Of a stretch of DNA of 39,740 nucleotides, positions 25,115-34,961 are shown one piece after another (position 1 is the first letter of the stretch; each line of letters begins with the position of its first letter). The notes beneath the pieces are model-generated. The model did no database searches and was not told the DNA's origin. It saw nothing but the letters and a program-made list of their open reading frames with translations. The position numbers and the translations under genes were made by a program. Origin of the DNA: Campylobacterales bacterium (GTDB lineage: Bacteria > Campylobacterota > Campylobacteria > Campylobacterales > QNZT01); contig JALWLO010000096.1 of the NCBI GenBank assembly GCA_027084135.1, positions 1 to 39,740 of the forward strand, in the 5' to 3' direction.

Positions 25115-25843
25115 CTACGGCTTCCAATTGGAATATAGAGATAGCAAATTGCTACCGATATTACAACTAAAACTTCTAAGCGTAAAGTTTTGATCCATAA
25201 AATCGCTATGAACCGTCAACACTACCATTTTGATGTTGGTGCTTTGATTTGCATTTTTTGTTTTATGCGTTGTATCAAAACTAAAAGTTATATTTGAGTC
25301 AGAATAGTTCACACTATCATTGACATAATAGATATCACTCTTCATGAGAAGATTATCACTAATATAGTCGGTATCATTGGTATCTAACCCATTATCGCTG
25401 ATGATCGTAATAGAGCTTGTTTGATTATCAAAATCATCGATATCGTCAGGTTCATTACTATTAGGATCAAAATCAACAGCAAATGTCGCCAATAATTGAT
25501 TTGGTGCAAAATGCCTTTTTCTATCATGATCCGGTTCCCCTCTTCTCCTATTTAATCTAGAACCAGAGCCATTTGTTATACAATCTAACTCATCATCACC
25601 ATTTATTACATCTAAAATATAGCTTCCTTTCAAGCTACCGTTATCATATTCGGGTGAATTTTGATCCCACGGATAGGAGAGTATATTTCCAAGCTTTGTT
25701 CTCGCTGCAAGTAGAGACTCTTGTACTAAAGTATAGGCATTGCTCTTCACACTCTCTCCTAGCAGTGTAGGAATAGTAATGAGAGTGATAGCAATAATCA
25801 CTATCGCAAAAACAAGCTCTATTAAACTAAATCCTCTTCTCAA
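25115..25843 (-). CDS. Prepilin-type protein (minor pseudopilin)
   Basis: 242 residues. Canonical prepilin N terminus MRRG|FSLIELVFAIVIIAITLITIP, with cleavage after Gly4 and Glu at mature position 5. The C-terminal domain is rich in Asp, Asn and Ser. First gene of the three-gene cluster; 178 bases upstream separate it from the LolC/E gene on the same strand. No assembly ATPase, platform protein or secretin lies nearby, so the machinery must be encoded elsewhere. Confidence 0.78.
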   Translation of the reverse strand: MRRGFSLIELVFAIVIIAITLITIPTLLGESVKSNAYTLVQESLLAARTKLGNILSYPWDQNSPEYDNGSLKGSYILDVINGDDELDCITNGSGSRLNRRRGEPDHDRKRHFAPNQLLATFAVDFDPNSNEPDDIDDFDNQTSSITIISDNGLDTNDTDYISDNLLMKSDIYYVNDSVNYSDSNITFSFDTTHKTKNANQSTNIKMVVLTVHSDFMDQNFTLRSFSCNIGSNLLSLYSNWKP

Positions 25844-26021
25844 ATCAACCTACCTTAAAATCATTTAATCTAAAAATTTAGCTATAAAATAGAAAATCTC
25901 TTTAGATACAAAATATTTTCTATTCATCTGTTTATTAATATCGACACTTTTTAAAATATTTGAAGTTATTTTTTATGGATAGGCTCTATGATACAAAAGA
26001 GGCTAAAGGATAGAGACTATT
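25844..26021. other. Gap between the LolC/E and pseudopilin genes
   Basis: 178 bases, strongly A+T-rich, on the path from the secA-lolC/E operon into the pseudopilin cluster. It presumably holds the pseudopilin promoter. I see no convincing terminator hairpin and no ORF with a ribosome-binding site. Confidence 0.4.
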
Positions 26022-27233
26022 TTACTCATTTCTGAGCGTCGCTAAGATATCTATATTTGTCGCTCTCTTTGCAGGATAGTAAGAGGAGATAAAAACGATC
26101 ACAAAGCCACCTATAACGATGGAGATAAAATCACTACTACTAAGATCTAACGGCAACTTACTTGTACCGTATACATCCGCCGGCAGCGTAACGATATCAA
26201 AATGACCCAACAGATAGATACCAAGAAGTCCCAAAAATATTCCAAATACTATCCCCGCACCTCCGATGGTAAATCCGAGCCTAAAAAATGTCCGCTTGAT
26301 CTCCTCTCTTGTTGCCCCAAGTGATAAGAGTAGCGCTATCTCTCTTCTTCTATTCATCACCGTCATCAAGAGTGAAGAGATGATATTAAGTGACGCAACA
26401 AGGATGATAAGCATCAGTACGATAAAAAGCGCTCTCTTCTCCATAGCCATCGCGGAAAAGAGATTTTTGTTCTGCTCCCACCATCCCACTGCACCAAAAT
26501 GGGGTGCAAGAAAGGCTTTTAGCTTTTTGATATCCTCATGCGGGTTGGGGGATTTGACATGTATCCCGTCATACACCCCCTCCTCTCCCCTCAAAACTTT
26601 GGTCAATGCATACAACGAGGTGTAGACATAGGCGTTATCATAAGCTTGCATACCGCTCTCAAAACTACCGACATATCGAAACCTCTTCATAACGGGTAGT
26701 GAACTAAAACCGCCCGGCTCCATCTTGGTAAAAATAAATGTCACTTTATCCCCTTCACTAAGTCCCACTTTATAGGCTAACCCTTTTCCGAGAATCGCTT
26801 CAAACTTTTTGGAGATACTCTTATCTTGCAGAGCCTTTTTGATGATCTTATTAACCCTTATCTCTCTATCAAAATCGACTCCAAATATGACTCCCCCCTC
26901 CATCAACTCACCGTTTTTGATAATCACCTGTGTATCAAGATATGGACTGAAGTTGAAGTTTGGAAACTTCTTCTCAAGTGCTTTTAGATCCCACTTATCA
27001 AGCCTTCTATCGAAACTCACTGGCAAGATCGTAATAGGATAGCTCATCGTCGAGATCTTATCTTTAAACTCTTTTGCGGTACCGTTCATGATCGCCATAG
27101 CGATGATAAGTACCATGATACCGATAGAGACTCCAAGAAATGCCAAGATAGCACTGATGGAGATAAAGGGTTGAGATCTATCAAATCTCAGATATCTTCT
27201 AACAAGATAGGAAACTAAACTTTTTCTCATCAA
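26022..27233 (-). CDS. Lipoprotein-releasing ABC transporter permease (LolC/LolE family)
   Basis: 403 residues. N-terminal membrane segment (about 24-50: FISISAILAFLGVSIGIMVLIIAMAIMNG), a MacB-like periplasmic domain (about 55-260), and three C-terminal FtsX-type membrane segments (about 270-395), with the typical MNRRREIALLLSLGATREEIKRTFF. It extracts outer-membrane lipoproteins from the inner membrane for LolA. Only one permease is present, so the transporter may be a homodimer. It starts 4 bases after the secA stop. lolA lies on the other side of secA, divergent. The LolD ATPase is not in the window. Confidence 0.88.
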   Translation of the reverse strand: MMRKSLVSYLVRRYLRFDRSQPFISISAILAFLGVSIGIMVLIIAMAIMNGTAKEFKDKISTMSYPITILPVSFDRRLDKWDLKALEKKFPNFNFSPYLDTQVIIKNGELMEGGVIFGVDFDREIRVNKIIKKALQDKSISKKFEAILGKGLAYKVGLSEGDKVTFIFTKMEPGGFSSLPVMKRFRYVGSFESGMQAYDNAYVYTSLYALTKVLRGEEGVYDGIHVKSPNPHEDIKKLKAFLAPHFGAVGWWEQNKNLFSAMAMEKRALFIVLMLIILVASLNIISSLLMTVMNRRREIALLLSLGATREEIKRTFFRLGFTIGGAGIVFGIFLGLLGIYLLGHFDIVTLPADVYGTSKLPLDLSSSDFISIVIGGFVIVFISSYYPAKRATNIDILATLRNE

Positions 27234-27237
27234 CTAT

Positions 27238-29874
27238 CTATCTGTTTTCTGCCAAAAGTCCTTTCTTAGGACCGCTTTTGCCGCAACAGTTTTTATACTT
27301 TTTACCGCTACCGCAAGGGCATGGGTCATTTCTTGCCACCTTTTTCTCAACTGTGTCAGCAGGATTTAGCACACTCTCATGCTCCTCAACGATACCTTCA
27401 ATCGCCTCCTCTTGCATCTGCTCGAGCATCTTCATCAATGCCTCTTCTCTCTCCTCTTCATCTCTATCATCTCTTAGCTCTATTTGATGAAGCATTTTGA
27501 TACTCTCGCCTTTTATTCTATTGATAAGATCAACAAAGAGTTCATAACTCTCTCTTTTATACTCTGTGAGCGGATCTTTTTGATTATAGCCTCTAAGTCC
27601 GATACCGGTTTTTAAAATATCCATCTGATAGAGATGTTCTCTCCACTCTTTATCTACGATTTGCAGATAGATCTCTCTCTCGATTAGCTCCTTATGCTCA
27701 GGAGTGGTGATGCTCATCTTCTCTTCATACTCTCTTTTTAACTTATCTAAAAGATACTCAAATATCTCATTGGCATCTTTACCCTCAAACTCCTCTTTGG
27801 TAGCGCTATGGTTGAGATCCTCTTTCAGTTTTATCACTAGTTTGTCCAGATCATACTCTTCGCTTGGAAGCGCTTCGATGATATTACAACTCTCAAGTAA
27901 CATATGCAGATAGTCGGCTCTATTGCTATCAATCTTTTGACTGATATCAAAGTTTTCATCAAGCAAATCATCTCTATAGCTGTAAACTACCTTTCTCTGC
28001 TCATTGGCTATATCATCATACTCCAAGATATGCTTTCTTGACTCATAGTGGAGATTTTCCACCTTCTTTTGAGCATTCTCAACCGCTCTTGTCACCATCT
28101 TCGACTCTATATGCTCACCCTCCTCTATACCAAGCCTCTCCATGATAGCTTTAATCTTATCGCTTCCAAATATTCGCAAAAGATTATCTTCAAGACTGAG
28201 GTAGAATTGGCTCACACCGGGATCTCCCTGCCTTCCGGCACGACCTCTTAGCTGATTGTCGATCCTTCTACTCTCATGCCTCTCGGTTCCTATGATATAA
28301 AGTCCCCCAAGTTCTCTCACCTCATCATCGATCTTGATATCAACTCCCCTACCCGCCATATTGGTAGCAACCGTAACGGCACCTTTAGCACCGGCATTTG
28401 CGATAACTTGAGCCTCTTGCTCATGGTTTTTGGCATTTAGTACTGAGTGTGGTATCTTCTCTTTTTTCAGTAAGCCGTGGAGTTTCTCGCTCTTTTCGAT
28501 TGATGCAGTACCTATTAGTACCGGTTGTCCTTTCTTATGTAGCTCTTTCACCTTTCTGATAACCGCATCAAACTTCTCTTTCTCACTCTTATAGATAAGA
28601 TCATTTTTATCCTCTCTTTTGACAGGGATATTTGTCGGGATCGAGATCACATCGAGTCCATAGATTTGAGCAAACTCCGTCGCCTCTGTTTGAGCGGTAC
28701 CGGTCATTCCGGCTAACTTATCATACATCCTAAAGTAGTTTTGAAATGTGATATCCGCAAGCGTTTGGCTCTCTTCCTGGATCATCACCCCCTCTTTGGC
28801 TTCAAGCGCTTGGTGCAATCCTTCACTATATCTTCTACCTTCGCTTAACCTTCCCGTAAACTCATCGATGATGACTACCTCACCATCCTTTACCACATAA
28901 TCAACATCTTTTGCAAAGAGATAGTTGGCTTTTAGCGCTTGCTCCATATGGTGAGCCAGTATCGCATTTTCAGGGCTATAGAGATTTTCAACACCAAAGC
29001 CTTTCTCAGCCTTCTCTATACCGCTTTCGGTCATATAGACACTTTTGTTCTTCTCATCAACGACAAAATCCCCACTCTCCACTTTGGGTTGCCCCTTCTC
29101 ATCATACTCCTCAACCTTTTTAAGCGTGAGGGCTATCTCGTTTGCCTTTTTATAGTGCTCGAGATTTCTATTTGTCGGACCGGAGATGATCAGCGGTGTT
29201 CTTGCCTCATCAATCAAGATACTATCAACCTCATCTACGATAACATAGTTGTGCCCTCTCTGTACTTTGTCTTTGAGAGAGTATTTCATATTATCTCGCA
29301 GATAGTCAAATCCAAACTCATTATTTGTACCGTAGGTGATATCCGCATCATACTGCGCTTTTCGCTCAGCATCATCTTGGATATCGTTAACGATAATACC
29401 GACACTATAACCCAAAAATTTATAGATCTCTCCCATCTCTGTGGCATCTCTTTTGGCTAAGTAATCATTGACCGTAACAAGATGCACACCTTTACCTGTC
29501 ATCGCGTTTAGTACGATAGGAAGTGTTGCGACAAGAGTTTTACCCTCACCCGTCTTCATCTCGGCAATGTTTCCCTCATGAAGCACCATGCCGCCTATCA
29601 TCTGCACATCAAAGTGTCTCATTCCAAGTACCCTTTTGGATACTTCTCTGGTAATGGCAAAGGAGTCATAAAGCACATCATCAAGCGTTCTTTCGCCTGA
29701 TTTTACAGACTCTTTAAGTGCATTGAAGGCTTGTTTCAATGCTTCGTCGCTCATCTTTTTGTATTTATCTTCAAGAGCGTTGATTATCTCTACTCTCTTT
29801 TGATAAGATTTGACCAATCTATCATTTTTCGTACCGAAAATTTTTGCCGCTATCGAGGATATCATATCCCTCAT
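27238..29874 (-). CDS. secA: Preprotein translocase ATPase SecA
   Basis: 878 residues. Drives post-translational export through SecYEG. Walker A MKTGEGKT at 106-113, the [20 protein letters not shown] segment (about 215), the helicase motif region [37 protein letters not shown], and the C-terminal zinc-binding SEC-C motif [17 protein letters not shown] (about 847-863), which binds SecB and phospholipids. Full length with no internal stop. It contains no TAGTACTA, though TAGTACTG occurs at 28438-28445. The lolC/E permease follows directly; lolA is divergent 164 bases away. Confidence 0.98.
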   Translation of the reverse strand: MRDMISSIAAKIFGTKNDRLVKSYQKRVEIINALEDKYKKMSDEALKQAFNALKESVKSGERTLDDVLYDSFAITREVSKRVLGMRHFDVQMIGGMVLHEGNIAEMKTGEGKTLVATLPIVLNAMTGKGVHLVTVNDYLAKRDATEMGEIYKFLGYSVGIIVNDIQDDAERKAQYDADITYGTNNEFGFDYLRDNMKYSLKDKVQRGHNYVIVDEVDSILIDEARTPLIISGPTNRNLEHYKKANEIALTLKKVEEYDEKGQPKVESGDFVVDEKNKSVYMTESGIEKAEKGFGVENLYSPENAILAHHMEQALKANYLFAKDVDYVVKDGEVVIIDEFTGRLSEGRRYSEGLHQALEAKEGVMIQEESQTLADITFQNYFRMYDKLAGMTGTAQTEATEFAQIYGLDVISIPTNIPVKREDKNDLIYKSEKEKFDAVIRKVKELHKKGQPVLIGTASIEKSEKLHGLLKKEKIPHSVLNAKNHEQEAQVIANAGAKGAVTVATNMAGRGVDIKIDDEVRELGGLYIIGTERHESRRIDNQLRGRAGRQGDPGVSQFYLSLEDNLLRIFGSDKIKAIMERLGIEEGEHIESKMVTRAVENAQKKVENLHYESRKHILEYDDIANEQRKVVYSYRDDLLDENFDISQKIDSNRADYLHMLLESCNIIEALPSEEYDLDKLVIKLKEDLNHSATKEEFEGKDANEIFEYLLDKLKREYEEKMSITTPEHKELIEREIYLQIVDKEWREHLYQMDILKTGIGLRGYNQKDPLTEYKRESYELFVDLINRIKGESIKMLHQIELRDDRDEEEREEALMKMLEQMQEEAIEGIVEEHESVLNPADTVEKKVARNDPCPCGSGKKYKNCCGKSGPKKGLLAENR

Positions 29875-29973
29875 CCTTAGTGTTGGTTTTGGAGCAACTT
29901 TAAGCTACCCTCTGTTTTATAAAGTAATAATATCTACTAATATTTTCCATTTTAACAAACATTTAATTTTGAT

Positions 29974-30003
29974 TTGCTAAAGTCTATATGCTTATGCTAT
30001 AGT
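29974..30003 (+). promoter_or_regulatory. Candidate promoter of lolA
   Basis: TTGCTA (29974-29979) and TATAGT (29998-30003) are 18 bases apart in the divergent secA-lolA gap. A ribosome-binding region AGTAGGAA ends 7 bases before the ATG at 30039. Confidence 0.45.
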
Positions 30004-30038
30004 GTAAACTATATCGACATTATACAGTAGGAATTTAC

Positions 30039-30572
30039 ATGAAGATGAAACTATTTTTAACAACTGCCATTTTAGTTGCAAACTTTGCATACGCAAAAGC
30101 GTTTTACATCAAATCTATTCAATCTAATTTCAAACAAACTATCATCAATGAAAAAAACTCCAAAATCGTCTATCAAGGCAAGATGTCAGCCCTAGCAGAT
30201 AAAAACCTTGCACTCTGGGAGTACACCTCTCCGATACACAAAAAGATCTATTATGAAGGTGACGGTAAAGTTGTGATATTTGAACCGGAGCTTGAGCAGG
30301 TGATATTTGCCAAACTTGGTAAAGTACCAAATGTACTCAAGCTTATCTCTTCAGCTAAAGAGATAGCTCCAAACAGGCTCAAAACAAAGTTTAACGGCAT
30401 TACCTACTATATCAATCTCAATGGAGATAAAATCTCCTCTATCAGCTATACCGATGAGATGAAAAATAGAGTTACGATCGAGTTTTTAAACGAGAGAGTC
30501 AATACAAATATCAATAAAAATATATTTGCCTATATCATACCAAAGGGGTATGATATCTTAGAGCAAAATTAA
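30039..30572 (+). CDS. lolA: Periplasmic lipoprotein carrier LolA
   Basis: 177 residues. Signal peptide to about AYA (residue 19). The mature part matches LolA: FYIKSIQSNFKQTIINEKNSKIVYQGKMSALADKNLALWEYTSPIHKKIYYEGDGKVVIFEPELEQVIF, followed by beta strands that form the open half-barrel binding lipoprotein acyl chains. Receives lipoproteins from the LolC/E complex and carries them across the periplasm. The gene is divergent from secA-lolC/E. Its stop overlaps that of the convergent M15-type peptidase by 4 bases. Confidence 0.88.
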   Translation: MKMKLFLTTAILVANFAYAKAFYIKSIQSNFKQTIINEKNSKIVYQGKMSALADKNLALWEYTSPIHKKIYYEGDGKVVIFEPELEQVIFAKLGKVPNVLKLISSAKEIAPNRLKTKFNGITYYINLNGDKISSISYTDEMKNRVTIEFLNERVNTNINKNIFAYIIPKGYDILEQN

Positions 30573-31141
30573 CCGTGTCTCCAAGTTCTAACCGGTCCCA
30601 CATCTACATGGACAAAGTTAGATCTTGGATAATATCCTACTCCCCCTCTTTTCATACCTATCGCCACATCTCGAAGTCTTCTTAAAGAGACATTTGGCAC
30701 ATAGATATCCACCGCTTTTCCTTTAATATGGTAACTATTTTTTGCAACCCCTTCACTGCGCTTTCTCAACATCTCATTCGTTCTTTTAGACCTATAACCT
30801 GAGAGTATGTTAAATTGTATATCATATCCTAAATGTTGTTTGATATCATAAAGCAGGTTGATAAGCTTTACATCTATTCTTGTCATCTCATGTGCATGAA
30901 AATCAACAAACGCCTTATTGATCTCAAAAAGTCCACTCAGTTTATAGTAGTTTCTCTCAAAAAAGGGCGCATAAAACATCTTTTTGAGATGTACATTATA
31001 GAGCTTCAAAACCTTTCTTTCACCGCTAAACGCTAAAATCTCCTGTGGCGTCAATGCGACCGTAGATGTGATAATCGCAGACTTTTTAAGAAAACTCCTC
31101 CTCGAAATTTCAACACTTTTTGCTTTGGTAATTAAATCCAA
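30569..31141 (-). CDS. Tat-exported YcbK/DUF882-type M15 peptidase
   Basis: 190 residues. The N terminus has a twin-arginine motif SRRSFLKKS (residues 13-21) followed by a hydrophobic stretch, so it should be exported folded by TatBC, which is encoded in this window. The catalytic domain has SGYRSKRTNEMLRKRSEGVAKNSYHIKGKAVDIYVP, with the His/Asp zinc ligands of peptidase_M15_2, and FVHVDVGPVRTW with the last His. Such enzymes trim peptidoglycan peptides. It follows the YcbB-type L,D-transpeptidase by 98 bases; ycbB and ycbK are also neighbours in E. coli. Confidence 0.88.
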   Translation of the reverse strand: MDLITKAKSVEISRRSFLKKSAIITSTVALTPQEILAFSGERKVLKLYNVHLKKMFYAPFFERNYYKLSGLFEINKAFVDFHAHEMTRIDVKLINLLYDIKQHLGYDIQFNILSGYRSKRTNEMLRKRSEGVAKNSYHIKGKAVDIYVPNVSLRRLRDVAIGMKRGGVGYYPRSNFVHVDVGPVRTWRHG

Positions 31142-31239
31142 ATCAACTCTCCTACAATCCTATATATAACTTACTCTATTTAAAACTAACGAATCGAATT
31201 ATATCAAATTTAGATAAATTGCAAAATAATTCTCTTTAA

Positions 31240-33180
31240 TTAATCTATAAGTTCAAGTTGAATTTTATCATATCCGTAGATATCCCCTCTAAAGTTCATC
31301 ACACCGTCTCTGACAAATGCGGTAATATATCTTATATGAACAGGGATAGGATAATCCAACTTAAATGACTCATTTTTTCCGCTTTTTTTCGCTCTCTCAA
31401 CCTCTCTGGCATCGGTAGTCGCATAGTTGTTGACGACATATTCCAGCAACTTATTCGGTCGAGACAATCGAATACAACCGTGACTATATGCTCTCACCCT
31501 TCTTTTAAAATATTGCCGATCCGGAGTATCGTGCATATATACCGCATGTTTATTTGGGAACATAAACTTCACAAACCCCAAAGGATTTCCTCTCCCCGGC
31601 AACCTTACAAAGTTATAAGGAATAGAACTGTTTTCATCATATTGATACCAATCCACATCAAAACTATCTACCTCTTTTTTTTCATTCCATCCATAATACA
31701 TTTTAAATTTTCTAGAGGCTAGATAGTCCGGATCGTCCTGGAGTTTTGGCAACATCTCTTTTTTCACGATAGATTGAGGAACATTCCAGTATGGATTTAA
31801 CTCAAAATAGGTAAAGTTTGCACTAAATATCGGTGTAGGATTTTTTCTTCTACCCACAACCACCTTCATCTTCATCACCTCTTGCCCATCTCGATAAAAG
31901 TGCATCATAAATTCAGGTATATTGACAAATATATACTCCCCGTTGTATGAAGTGATATCGGCTCTTAAGCGAGAGATATTGAGACGAATAAGATTTAACC
32001 GACTTTGAACCGTAATGTTTAGAGATCTTCTTGTCTCATTCGTAAGTATACCTGATGGCCAAAGACCGACTCTTTTTTGATAGCGTTTCAATGCATTGGA
32101 GAGTGACTTTGTCATCTTGATACCGTGAAAATCATACTCATCAAAATCACCGGTAGCCAACAATCTCTTTGCCAAAAGCGGCACTCTTAATTTATCAACT
32201 GAGCCAACTCTAAGCTTTCTACCTCTTGGTATCGGCTCCCAACCACCTTGAAGCTCGATATCTTTATATCGTTGATACTGCTCTTTAAGCGCATTGATCA
32301 TATCGTTTGATGGAGAGAGTCTAAAAAGCTCCTCTTGAAATTTTGATGAGTTTTCTAAGCTCTGCAAAAAGGAGGCATAATCCATACCCTTTAACGGTAA
32401 ATCCCACTTGTAGTTTATCTGCTCCTCTTGTCTCTTTCTCGCTAATATCTCTTTAAATCGAGTAAAATCGATCTCGCCCTCATAAAGATCTCTAGCCATA
32501 AGGAAAAAGGCATCGCTCAATAAAAGATCCAACTTAACCACCAAGAGATTTCTATCTCTATTGGAGAGATCTCCCCCTCTTTTTATCTGACTTAAAACCG
32601 CCGCAATCTCATCTAAATGGTACTTCTCACTCTCAAGCGCCTCAGTCGGAGCCTTTTTAATCGCATCTATCATCTCAAAAAGATTTGGATTTATATCGAA
32701 GTTACTACTTATCCAAAATGTCTCATAATCCCTTTTGGAGTAGAATCGTTTTAGGAGATATCTAAGTTTTATCCCATTTACATTATATTCACCATAGTTT
32801 ACACCCTCTAAAATCCCTTTGAGATAACTCTTTTTGGTTTCAGGCGCATTTTGTATATTGCTTAAATTACTCACCCAATCTTTTGCGTTAGTACTATCGA
32901 TATTAGTACTATTATTTATGGGGTGAGAAACTGATGGCTTTGCCACCGGTGAGTCTATAATCGTCGCTTTTCTCAATCTCTTTGGTATAGATTTAGGCAC
33001 ATTAGGAGCAGGCGTACCTAATCGTTCACTTTTACACTTCTCCTGAAGCCGTCTAGGTACCCTTTCTCTATCATTGGTATTATTTATGGTTAATCCCGTA
33101 GAGATCTCACCATCAACATCAATCGTCGTTGCAGTTAAGGATGATGTAAGTATTACACTAAAAACTAAAATCTTTTTCAT
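31240..33180 (-). CDS. L,D-transpeptidase of the YcbB/LdtD type
   Basis: 646 residues, close to the E. coli YcbB size. Signal peptide to about SSLTA (residue 17), a helical scaffold domain (about 100-330), a PG_binding_1-like domain (about 350-390: FHGIKMTKSLSNALKRYQKRVGLWPSG), and a YkuD catalytic domain with VVGRRKNPTPIFSA and YMHDTP, ending in YSHGCIRLSRPNKL with the catalytic Cys. Makes 3-3 cross-links in peptidoglycan. A 47-base gap follows the upstream ppx gene, so they may be co-transcribed. Two TAGTACTA sites lie only 15 bases apart (32889-32896 and 32904-32911), encoding part of the low-complexity linker after the signal peptide. Confidence 0.92.
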   Translation of the reverse strand: MKKILVFSVILTSSLTATTIDVDGEISTGLTINNTNDRERVPRRLQEKCKSERLGTPAPNVPKSIPKRLRKATIIDSPVAKPSVSHPINNSTNIDSTNAKDWVSNLSNIQNAPETKKSYLKGILEGVNYGEYNVNGIKLRYLLKRFYSKRDYETFWISSNFDINPNLFEMIDAIKKAPTEALESEKYHLDEIAAVLSQIKRGGDLSNRDRNLLVVKLDLLLSDAFFLMARDLYEGEIDFTRFKEILARKRQEEQINYKWDLPLKGMDYASFLQSLENSSKFQEELFRLSPSNDMINALKEQYQRYKDIELQGGWEPIPRGRKLRVGSVDKLRVPLLAKRLLATGDFDEYDFHGIKMTKSLSNALKRYQKRVGLWPSGILTNETRRSLNITVQSRLNLIRLNISRLRADITSYNGEYIFVNIPEFMMHFYRDGQEVMKMKVVVGRRKNPTPIFSANFTYFELNPYWNVPQSIVKKEMLPKLQDDPDYLASRKFKMYYGWNEKKEVDSFDVDWYQYDENSSIPYNFVRLPGRGNPLGFVKFMFPNKHAVYMHDTPDRQYFKRRVRAYSHGCIRLSRPNKLLEYVVNNYATTDAREVERAKKSGKNESFKLDYPIPVHIRYITAFVRDGVMNFRGDIYGYDKIQLELID

Positions 33181-33227
33181 CTTTTCCTTACAAACCTAAA
33201 ATAATATAAATATACTAATCTTTTAAA

Positions 33228-34121
33228 CTAAATAGTTGCTGAAAAGTTACTATCCCCACACATTTTTAGTGCCAACCCCTCTCTTACACCGTCATCAATG
33301 ACAACTATCTCATCAAATCCCGCCATTTGAACAATCTTTAGTACTAACTCTACTCCGGCTATAATCAGATCCTCTCTACCGACTCCAACCCAACGCTTTC
33401 TCTCCTCTACATCCATCTCTAAAAGCCTCTTTAAAACTTCACGCATCTCTGCTATCGAAACTATTTTCCCATTTACTTTTTTATAATCATATTTACGATA
33501 CTCAATCCCCTCCATAAATGAAGCTATCGTTGTCGGCGTACCGGAGTTTCCTACAAATATGAAAGCTCTTTTGGACAAATGTTCTAAAAACTCTTTTATA
33601 GGAGTTAAGATCATATCTATCTCATCAATACCCATCTCAACAGCCGTAACGATCCCTATATCAAAACTTTTAGAGATCACACCGTTTTCATCCTTATAGA
33701 TAAGCTCCGTTGAACCACCTCCTAGATCCATCACCAACATTGAGTCCGATCTTATACCAAGTTTTTTCAGTCTAAACTCCACCGCCCTTAAAGAGAACTC
33801 ACTCTCCTCTTTTGGACTTATGAGATCAAATTTAACACCCGTTCTCTCTTCTATCTCCTTTAGTACTAACTCCCCATTTTGCGCCAATCTAAACGCAGCT
33901 GTTGCTACACCTCTGACTCTATTGTGCTCAAAATCAAAAATCTCTCTAGCCTCATCGATAGCTTCTACTATCCTATCAACCGTTTTAGTACTAATCAATC
34001 CACTCTTTGTAACACCTTCGGCACTCTTTACAATCTTCTCAAACTCTTTTACTCTATGACCGCTTTTACAGTCAAACTCTACAACTCTGAGGGTATTTGA
34101 ACCTAAATCACAAGCTATCAT
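33228..34121 (-). CDS. Ppx/GppA family phosphatase
   Basis: 297 residues. Actin-like ATPase fold of exopolyphosphatase and pppGpp phosphohydrolase: MIACDLGSNTLRVVEFD (phosphate loop 1), GVATAAFRLAQNG, VMDLGGGSTEL (phosphate loop 2), and FVGNSGTPTTIASF. It lacks the C-terminal HD and extra domains of E. coli Ppx (513 residues), as is common in Campylobacterota. Whether polyphosphate or pppGpp is the substrate cannot be told. Carries three TAGTACTA sites (33339-33346, 33861-33868, 33986-33993), the densest of any gene here. Confidence 0.88.
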   Translation of the reverse strand: MIACDLGSNTLRVVEFDCKSGHRVKEFEKIVKSAEGVTKSGLISTKTVDRIVEAIDEAREIFDFEHNRVRGVATAAFRLAQNGELVLKEIEERTGVKFDLISPKEESEFSLRAVEFRLKKLGIRSDSMLVMDLGGGSTELIYKDENGVISKSFDIGIVTAVEMGIDEIDMILTPIKEFLEHLSKRAFIFVGNSGTPTTIASFMEGIEYRKYDYKKVNGKIVSIAEMREVLKRLLEMDVEERKRWVGVGREDLIIAGVELVLKIVQMAGFDEIVVIDDGVREGLALKMCGDSNFSATI

Positions 34122-34131
34122 GTTATAATCC

Positions 34132-34149
34132 TGTCATAAATATATGACA
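34132..34149. promoter_or_regulatory. Dyad between divergent ppx and pdxJ
   Basis: TGTCATA (34132-34138) and TATGACA (34143-34149) form perfect 7-base arms with a 4-base spacer in a 54-base divergent gap. TATATT at 34154-34159 could be the pdxJ -10. An operator controlling one or both genes is possible; the cognate protein is unknown. Confidence 0.35.
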
Positions 34150-34175
34150 CATTATATTCAAAAAAGGTTACCAAA

Positions 34176-34961
34176 ATGATACTTGGTGTAAATATCGATC
34201 ATATCGCAGTACTAAGAGAGGCAAGAGCCATCAATGACCCAGATCCGCTGCAAGCACTAGGCATCGTTGCAAGAGCGGGAGCAGATCAGATCACTATCCA
34301 TCTAAGAGAGGATAGACGACATATCCATGATGATGATGCCAAAAAGATCATCGACTCTTCACCCCTGCCGGTCAATTTGGAGTGCTCCGTAAATCCGGAT
34401 ATCATCGAGATAGTCGCAGGTCTAAAACCTCATCGTGCCACAATAGTACCGGAAAATAGGCAAGAGGTAACAACCGAAGGTGGACTGGATATCAATGAAC
34501 CCAACTTCTCAAATATCGATAAAGCAACCCACTATCTCAAGGCAAGAGAGATAGAGATTTCACTCTTTATCGATCCGACGGTAGAAGCAGTAAGAGCAGC
34601 CAAAACGATAGGTGCCACATGGGTGGAGTTTCACACCGGAAGATATGCCAATATCTATGCGATGCTCTATAGCAACCTACCCAAAACACACCACTCTATA
34701 GAAGAGTTTGAGATGGAGAGGAGCAAACTCCAGAAGTTGCTGTATAGAGAGGTAGAGAGGATAAAGAGGGCATGTGAAGAGGCTGTGGAGTTTGGACTGA
34801 AGGTCGCCGCCGGACATGGGCTCAACTACCAAAATGTAAAAACGATCGCCGCTATTCCTCAAATCGAAGAGTTAAATATCGGTCAAAGCATCATCGCAAG
34901 AAGCGTCTTTACTGGGCTTGAGAGTGCGGTAAGAGAGATGGTTGCATTGGTGAATCGATGA
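34176..34961 (+). CDS. pdxJ: Pyridoxine 5'-phosphate synthase PdxJ
   Basis: 261 residues. Condenses 1-deoxyxylulose 5-phosphate with 3-amino-2-oxopropyl phosphate to give pyridoxine 5'-phosphate. TIM-barrel landmarks: LGVNIDHIAVLREAR with catalytic His, GADQITIHLREDRRHIHDDD, VNLECSVN, VEFHTGRYA, KVAAGHGLNYQN, and NIGQSIIARSVFTGL. It overlaps pdxA by 4 bases, so the two steps of the DXP-dependent B6 pathway are coupled, as is usual in Campylobacterota. Confidence 0.97.
   Translation: MILGVNIDHIAVLREARAINDPDPLQALGIVARAGADQITIHLREDRRHIHDDDAKKIIDSSPLPVNLECSVNPDIIEIVAGLKPHRATIVPENRQEVTTEGGLDINEPNFSNIDKATHYLKAREIEISLFIDPTVEAVRAAKTIGATWVEFHTGRYANIYAMLYSNLPKTHHSIEEFEMERSKLQKLLYREVERIKRACEEAVEFGLKVAAGHGLNYQNVKTIAAIPQIEELNIGQSIIARSVFTGLESAVREMVALVNR

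Noticed and set aside
28939-29460. Plus-strand ORF of 173 codons opposite secA
   Set aside because: Entirely antisense to highly conserved secA motifs; no family resemblance or start signals.
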